Part shown: positions 58,801 through 64,000 of the stretch, one piece after another
How the letters are laid out: the number at the start of each line of letters is the position of its first letter
Position numbering within the stretch: position 1 is the stretch's first letter
Origin: Pseudoalteromonas piscicida
Lineage (GTDB): Bacteria; Pseudomonadota; Gammaproteobacteria; Enterobacterales; Alteromonadaceae
Assembly: GCF_002208135.1 (NCBI RefSeq)
Contig: NZ_CP021646.1
Span: forward strand, 286,001-350,000
Direction of reading: 5' to 3'
DNA length: 64,000 bases
Made by a program: the position numbers and the translations under genes
The notes under the pieces: generated by a model
The model's input: the letters and a program-made list of their open reading frames with translations, nothing else
Databases searched by the model: none
Told to the model about the DNA's origin: nothing

Positions 58801-60040
58801 TGAGATCACGATAATCGATGAGCACGGTCGTGAGAAAGAGCGTTATAAAGTTCCTTACGGTGCAGTATTAACTGTACAAGATGGTGCTGACGTTAAAGGC
58901 AACGACATTGTTGCTACTTGGGACCCGCACAGCCACCCAATCATCATTGAACATGAGTCAAAAGTATCGTTCAGCGATATTGATGATTCAAACACTGAAG
59001 CACAGACTGATGAATTAACTGGTCTAACACGTGTGGTTGTTAAGGATCTTGCGAAAGTAAACGCGAAAGAGCCTAAACTAATCATTGAGAACGAAGAACG
59101 TGGTCTTCAAGAGATCCGTCTACCTTCATTCACAACGATTGAAATCACAGATGGTGCAACAGTACTACCTGGTTCGGTATTGGCTCGTATTCCACAAGAA
59201 GGTTCGAAGACTCGTGACATCACGGGTGGTCTACCTCGAGTTGCTGACCTATTCGAAGCGCGTAAGCCAAAAGATCCTGCAATTCTTGCAGAAATCACAG
59301 GTACCGTTAGCTTCGGTAAAGAGACGAAAGGTAAGAAACGTCTTGTGATCACACCGGAAGAGGGTGATGCATACGAAGAGATGATCCCGAAATGGCGTCA
59401 GCTTAACGTGTTCGAAGGTGAGCAAGTGGCTAAAGGTGAAGTAATCGCCGATGGTCCAGAGTCTCCGCACGACATCCTACGTCTACGTGGTGTTACTGAT
59501 GTATCTAACTACATCACTAACGAAGTACAAGAAGTATACCGCCTACAGGGCGTAAAGATTAACGATAAGCACATTGAGACTATCGTTCGTCAGATGCTTC
59601 GTAAGTGTATCATCCTTGATGGTGGTGACAGTGAGTTCCTAGTAGGCGAGCAAGCTGAAGTTGCACGTGTAAACATCGCTAACCGTGAACTAGAAATGCA
59701 AGGTAAGATCCCAGCTAAGTTTGAAATCCAACTAATGGGTATTACTAAAGCGTCACTTGCGACTGAATCGTTTATTTCTGCGGCATCGTTCCAGGAAACA
59801 ACACGTGTTCTAACCGAAGCTGCGGTTAACGGTAAGAGCGATGAGCTACGTGGTCTGAAAGAAAACGTAATCGTGGGTCGTTTGATCCCTGCGGGTACAG
59901 GTTTCGCATACCATGAAGAGCGCATCAACCGTCGTAAGCAAGGTGAAGCAGCTGTTGAAGAGCAAACAGTAAGTGCTGAAGAGGCAACTCAAGCGCTAAC
60001 AGACGCACTAAACGCTGATTTACTAGGTGGCAACGAATAA
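55859..60040 (+). CDS. rpoC: RNA polymerase beta' subunit RpoC
   Basis: 1393 residues from the GTG at 55859 (translated [13 protein letters not shown]), with AGGAGAG in range; a longer in-frame ATG at 55823 is not used. Zinc site [23 protein letters not shown] (Cys at 69-88 region), catalytic [12 protein letters not shown] with three Asp, second zinc site (CDLLEE...CGTEEG, C..C..C region near 58540), and trigger-loop [18 protein letters not shown]. Operon with rpoB, about 110 bp apart. Confidence 0.99.
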   Translation: MKDLLKFLKQQNKTEEFDAIRIGLASPDMVRSWSYGEVKKPETINYRTFKPERDGLFCARIFGPVKDYECLCGKYKRLKHRGVICEKCGVEVTLTKVRRDRMGHIELASPVAHIWFLKSLPSRIGLMLDMTLRDIERVLYFESFVVTEPGMTTLERGQLLGEEEYLDALEEHGDEFEAKMGAEAVLDLLRDLDLGQLIAEMREELPTINSETKRKKITKRLKLMEAFHQSGNNPEWMVMSVLPVLPPDLRPLVPLDGGRFATSDLNDLYRRVINRNNRLKRLLDLAAPDIIVRNEKRMLQEAVDALLDNGRRGRAITGSNKRPLKSLADMIKGKQGRFRQNLLGKRVDYSGRSVITVGPTLKLHQCGLPKKMALELFKPFIYGKLERRGMATTIKAAKKMVEREVPEVWDVLDEVIREHPVLLNRAPTLHRLGIQAFEPVLIEGKAIHLHPLVCAAYNADFDGDQMAVHVPLTLEAQLEARALMMSTNNILAPANGEPIIVPSQDVVLGLYYMTRDRINGKGEGTVFKDAKEAEKAYRVGAAELHARVKVRITEVTIDEETRERGTLTHLVDTTVGRAILSLNIPEGLPFELINKPLGKKQISGLLNECYRRLGLKDTVIFADQVMYTGFHYAMKSGVSIGINDMVIPPTKGEIIDRAEAEVAEINQQFQSGLVTAGEKYNKVIDIWSRVNENLSREMMANLSKETVINAEGNEEEQPSFNSVFMMADSGARGSAAQIRQLAGMRGLMARPDGSIIETPITANFREGLNVLQYFISTHGARKGLADTALKTANSGYLTRRLVDVAQDLVINESDCGTEEGLVMKPLIEGGDVVEPLRERVLGRVVAEDVVKPGTTEVLVERNVMIDEKLCDLLEEHSVDEVKVRSVITCQNDFGVCAHCYGRDLARGHIINPGEAVGVIAAQSIGEPGTQLTMRTFHIGGAASRASAENSVQVKNNGNLKLHNAKFVINADGKIVITSRSTEITIIDEHGREKERYKVPYGAVLTVQDGADVKGNDIVATWDPHSHPIIIEHESKVSFSDIDDSNTEAQTDELTGLTRVVVKDLAKVNAKEPKLIIENEERGLQEIRLPSFTTIEITDGATVLPGSVLARIPQEGSKTRDITGGLPRVADLFEARKPKDPAILAEITGTVSFGKETKGKKRLVITPEEGDAYEEMIPKWRQLNVFEGEQVAKGEVIADGPESPHDILRLRGVTDVSNYITNEVQEVYRLQGVKINDKHIETIVRQMLRKCIILDGGDSEFLVGEQAEVARVNIANRELEMQGKIPAKFEIQLMGITKASLATESFISAASFQETTRVLTEAAVNGKSDELRGLKENVIVGRLIPAGTGFAYHEERINRRKQGEAAVEEQTVSAEEATQALTDALNADLLGGNE

Positions 60041-60065
60041 GCCTCGCCATTTAGCGAATTAATTG

Positions 60066-60097
60066 AAAAACCGCTGTGTGAATACAGCGGTTTTTTT
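60066..60097 (+). terminator. Intrinsic terminator after rpoC
   Basis: AAAAACCGCTGT/ACAGCGGTTTTT stem with GTGAAT loop and T7. Ends the rplJL-rpoBC transcript. Confidence 0.92.
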
Positions 60098-60265
60098 ATG
60101 CCTTTTCAACTCGCTGGTCGAATTGCCATCAAAGCGTCACATCAATATGTATACTGCAACAAAGGTTTTTCAATGCAATCGTCAACTTTTGTTAACTTTC
60201 AATAGCTTCGCAGACAAAACCATCTGAATTGCATGCATTTACTTAGCGCTGATGACGACTTTTGG

Positions 60266-60294
60266 TTGACAGGTTAAACTTTGGTCATTAAAAT
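60266..60294 (+). promoter_or_regulatory. Strong promoter of rpsL-rpsG-fusA-tuf (str operon)
   Basis: Perfect -35 TTGACA (60266-60271), 17-bp spacer, near-perfect -10 TAAAAT (60289-60294), with about 90 nt of leader before the rpsL ATG. The rest of the 350-bp gap (60041-60390) holds only the rpoC terminator and no gene. Confidence 0.85.
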
Positions 60295-60390
60295 TCGGCC
60301 ACCCATTTTAGTCGTTCAAGAAAATTGGATTTGACCTAAATGGTAAGATTTTATTTTTCAGTAGTAATTTATTAATTCAGGAGCTATTTA

Positions 60391-60765
60391 ATGGCAACTA
60401 TTAACCAGCTAGTGCGTAAGCCACGTCGTAGCAAGGTTACAAAGAGCAACTCAGCTGCTCTTAAAGCTTGTCCACAAAAGCGTGGTGTATGTACTCGTGT
60501 ATATACAACAACACCTAAGAAACCAAACTCTGCATTACGTAAAGTAGCGCGTGTACGTTTAACTAACGGTTTCGAAGTAACTTCATACATTGGTGGTGAA
60601 GGTCACAACCTACAAGAGCACAGTGTAATCCTAATCCGTGGTGGTCGTGTTAAAGACTTACCAGGTGTGCGTTTCCACACTGTTCGTGGTGCACTTGACT
60701 GTGCAGGCGTAAACGACCGTAGACAGGCTCGTTCTAAGTACGGTGCAAAACGTCCTAAGGGCTAA
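60391..60765 (+). CDS. rpsL: 30S ribosomal protein S12
   Basis: 124 residues. The decoding-site loops [20 protein letters not shown] (K43 region) and [15 protein letters not shown] (K88 region) appear wild-type for streptomycin sensitivity by inspection. RBS AGGAG. Confidence 0.99.
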   Translation: MATINQLVRKPRRSKVTKSNSAALKACPQKRGVCTRVYTTTPKKPNSALRKVARVRLTNGFEVTSYIGGEGHNLQEHSVILIRGGRVKDLPGVRFHTVRGALDCAGVNDRRQARSKYGAKRPKG

Positions 60766-60848
60766 TGGTTCTCCGTTAGTAAGGCCAAGCACTTAAGTTT
60801 TAAATTTTTATATATTGTTTTGGGAATCCGTGTTTAGCACGGACCTGA

Positions 60849-61337
<489 letters not shown>

Positions 61338-61364
61338 TCTGCTAACACCCTTTAAGAGGATATT

Positions 61365-63479
61365 ATGGCACGGACAACTCCGATTGAGCGCTACCGTAAC
61401 ATTGGTATATGTGCTCACGTAGATGCGGGTAAAACAACTACGACCGAGCGCGTACTTTTCTATACTGGTCTTTCTCATAAGATTGGTGAGGTACACGATG
61501 GTGCCGCAACTATGGACTGGATGGAGCAGGAGCAAGAGCGTGGTATCACGATCACTTCTGCTGCAACGACGTGTTTCTGGAAAGGGATGGATGCTCAGTT
61601 TGATGAGCATCGTGTAAACATCATCGATACTCCAGGACACGTAGATTTTACTATCGAAGTAGAGCGTTCATTGCGCGTACTTGATGGTGCTGTTGTTGTG
61701 TTATGTGCTTCATCAGGTGTGCAACCGCAAACTGAGACCGTTTGGCGTCAGGCAAACAAATACGAAGTACCACGTATGATTTTCGTCAATAAGATGGATC
61801 GTACTGGTGCAAACTTCTTGTCTGTTGTTGAACAAGTTAAAAAACGTCTCGGTGCTACACCTGTGCCTATTCAGCTACCAATTGGTGCTGAAGATGAATT
61901 TAAAGGTGTTATTGACCTTATCAAGATGAAAGCGATTAACTGGAATGAAGAAGACCAGGGTATGACTTTCAACTATGAAGAGGTCCCTGCAGATCTTCTC
62001 GAGCTTGCTGAAGAATGGCGTTCTCATCTAATTGAGAGCGCTGCAGAAGCTTCTGAAGAGCTAATGGAAAAATATCTTGAAGATGGTGAGTTGAGCGAAG
62101 AAGAGATTAAATCAGCCCTTCGCCAACGCACATTGGCCAATGAAATTGTGCCAATGACGACAGGTAGTGCATTCAAGAACAAAGGTGTTCAGGCTGTGCT
62201 TGACGCTGTGATTGAATTCATGCCTTCGCCTACTGAAGTAAAAGCTATCCAAGGTGTCTTAGAAGACGAAACCGAAGATACGCGTGAAGCTGACGATAAT
62301 GCACCGTTTGCGGCGCTTGCATTTAAGATCGCAACCGATCCATTCGTTGGCACACTTACTTTCTTCCGAGTTTACTCTGGTAAAGTTAGCCAAGGTGATT
62401 CGGTACTAAATCCTGTTAAAGGTAAAAAAGAGCGTTTTGGACGTATTGTTCAAATGCACTCTAACTCACGTGAAGAGATTAAAGAAGTTCATGCGGGTGA
62501 CATCGCGGCTGCTATCGGCCTAAAAGATGTAACTACTGGTGATACACTTTGTGCTCAAGATGCCCCAATTACGTTAGAACGTATGGAGTTCCCTGAGCCT
62601 GTAATCTCAGTCGCAGTAGAACCTAAAACAGTAGCTGACCAAGAAAAAATGGGCGTTGCGCTTGGTAAACTTGCAGCAGAAGATCCTTCATTCCGTGTAG
62701 AAACGGACGAAGAATCAGGTCAGACGATTATCTCTGGTATGGGTGAACTTCACTTAGATATCATTGTCGATCGTATGAAGCGTGAGTTTAACGTTGTCTG
62801 TAACGTTGGTAAGCCTCAGGTTGCATACCGCGAAACTATCCGAGCTTCTGTTGAAGCTGAAGGTAAGTTTGTGCGTCAATCTGGTGGTCGTGGTCAATAT
62901 GGTCACGTTTGGTTGAAGCTAGAACCAATGGATGTCTCTGATGATGATGCGCCAATATACGAATTCGTTAACGAAATCGTAGGTGGTACAGTACCAAAAG
63001 AGTATATCCCAGCGGTTGATAAAGGTATTCAAGAGCAGATGAAGCAAGGTGTTCTTGCCGGTTATCCGCTATTGGGTGTTAAAGCTACCCTGTTTGATGG
63101 CTCGTTCCACGATGTTGACTCAAACGAGATGGCGTTTAAGATCGCAGGTTCGATGGGCTTTAGAAAGGGCGCGCTAGAAGCAAGTCCAGTTCTACTTGAG
63201 CCGGTCATGAAAGTAGAAGTAATCACCCCTGAAGAAAACATGGGTGATGTAGTAGGCGACTTAAATCGTCGTCGTGGCATAATTGAAGGCATGGAAGAAG
63301 CGTTTGGTGGCTCGAAGCAAATTAATGCTCAGGTTCCGCTTTCTGAAATGTTTGGTTATGCAACAGACTTACGCTCCGCTACACAAGGGCGCGCATCGTA
63401 CTCTATGGAATTCCTAAAGTATGCTGAAGCGGCTAAAAACGTAGCTGATGCAATAATTGCAGCTCGCGCTGTTAAGTAA
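61365..63479 (+). CDS. fusA: Elongation factor G
   Basis: 704 residues. G1 [14 protein letters not shown]3 DTPGHVDF, G4 NKMD, then domains II-V with the FAMRFDDVFF-equivalent ending at [24 protein letters not shown]. The translocation GTPase. RBS GAGGA. Only one copy is visible in the window. Confidence 0.98.
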   Translation: MARTTPIERYRNIGICAHVDAGKTTTTERVLFYTGLSHKIGEVHDGAATMDWMEQEQERGITITSAATTCFWKGMDAQFDEHRVNIIDTPGHVDFTIEVERSLRVLDGAVVVLCASSGVQPQTETVWRQANKYEVPRMIFVNKMDRTGANFLSVVEQVKKRLGATPVPIQLPIGAEDEFKGVIDLIKMKAINWNEEDQGMTFNYEEVPADLLELAEEWRSHLIESAAEASEELMEKYLEDGELSEEEIKSALRQRTLANEIVPMTTGSAFKNKGVQAVLDAVIEFMPSPTEVKAIQGVLEDETEDTREADDNAPFAALAFKIATDPFVGTLTFFRVYSGKVSQGDSVLNPVKGKKERFGRIVQMHSNSREEIKEVHAGDIAAAIGLKDVTTGDTLCAQDAPITLERMEFPEPVISVAVEPKTVADQEKMGVALGKLAAEDPSFRVETDEESGQTIISGMGELHLDIIVDRMKREFNVVCNVGKPQVAYRETIRASVEAEGKFVRQSGGRGQYGHVWLKLEPMDVSDDDAPIYEFVNEIVGGTVPKEYIPAVDKGIQEQMKQGVLAGYPLLGVKATLFDGSFHDVDSNEMAFKIAGSMGFRKGALEASPVLLEPVMKVEVITPEENMGDVVGDLNRRRGIIEGMEEAFGGSKQINAQVPLSEMFGYATDLRSATQGRASYSMEFLKYAEAAKNVADAIIAARAVK

Positions 63480-63485
63480 TTTTAG

Positions 63486-64000
<515 letters not shown>

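Overview
This window looks like chromosomal DNA from a marine gammaproteobacterium of the order Alteromonadales, most likely Pseudoalteromonas. The basis is gene order (polA, engB, cytochrome c4, yihI; tRNA-Trp-secE-nusG-rplKAJL-rpoBC-rpsLG-fusA-tuf), moderately AT-rich DNA, secreted DUF3103 and EndA-type proteins, and short intergenic repeats with ATACCAATTAG-type ends. It is almost all core genome. I see no prophage, CRISPR array, restriction system, integron or intact transposase gene.

Layout. 1-5274: 3' end of rep, a large GAF-GAF-GGDEF protein with a degenerate EAL tail, cytochrome c5 and elbB. 5275-14368: polA, then yceI, a DUF1285 gene, engB, cytochrome c4, a methyltransferase gene, yihI and a DUF2489 gene. 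Two RNA-like loci sit here: a structured RNA candidate between polA and engB (where E. coli has spf), and a GGA-rich CsrB/CsrC-type RNA between engB and yihI (where E. coli has csrC). 14527-23883: accessory metabolism and secreted functions, namely an orphan phosphopantetheinyl transferase, an FMN reductase divergent from a frameshifted LysR gene, an S41 protease lipoprotein, two secreted nucleases and a DUF3103 protein.

24169-28533 is cysJIH, and 38788-45705 holds cysG-cysD-cysN-SLC13 transporter-cysC-cysQ. Together they give sulfate uptake, activation, PAPS reduction, sulfite reduction, siroheme supply and PAP removal. Between them lie a periplasmic binding protein, an LhgO-type oxidase, a thioesterase, acnA, an S4 RNA-binding protein, a decayed GGDEF-EAL remnant and an arylamine N-acetyltransferase gene behind a MerR-type promoter. 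45706-47553 has a MITE-like element, deoC and an unknown gene. 47607-64000 is the classical secretion/transcription/translation block, with recognisable promoters, the L10 leader, an rplL-rpoB attenuator and terminators.

The most notable observations are the two RNA loci, the GGDEF-EAL remnant, the MerR-type operator before nat, the MITE and other inverted-repeat elements, paired perfect DnaA boxes upstream of polA, and four genes (LysR, PepSY, cysJ, SLC13) each broken by what looks like the loss of one base in a short homopolymer. The last pattern suggests sequencing or assembly error at least as much as real gene decay. I do not see a clear undescribed multi-gene system.
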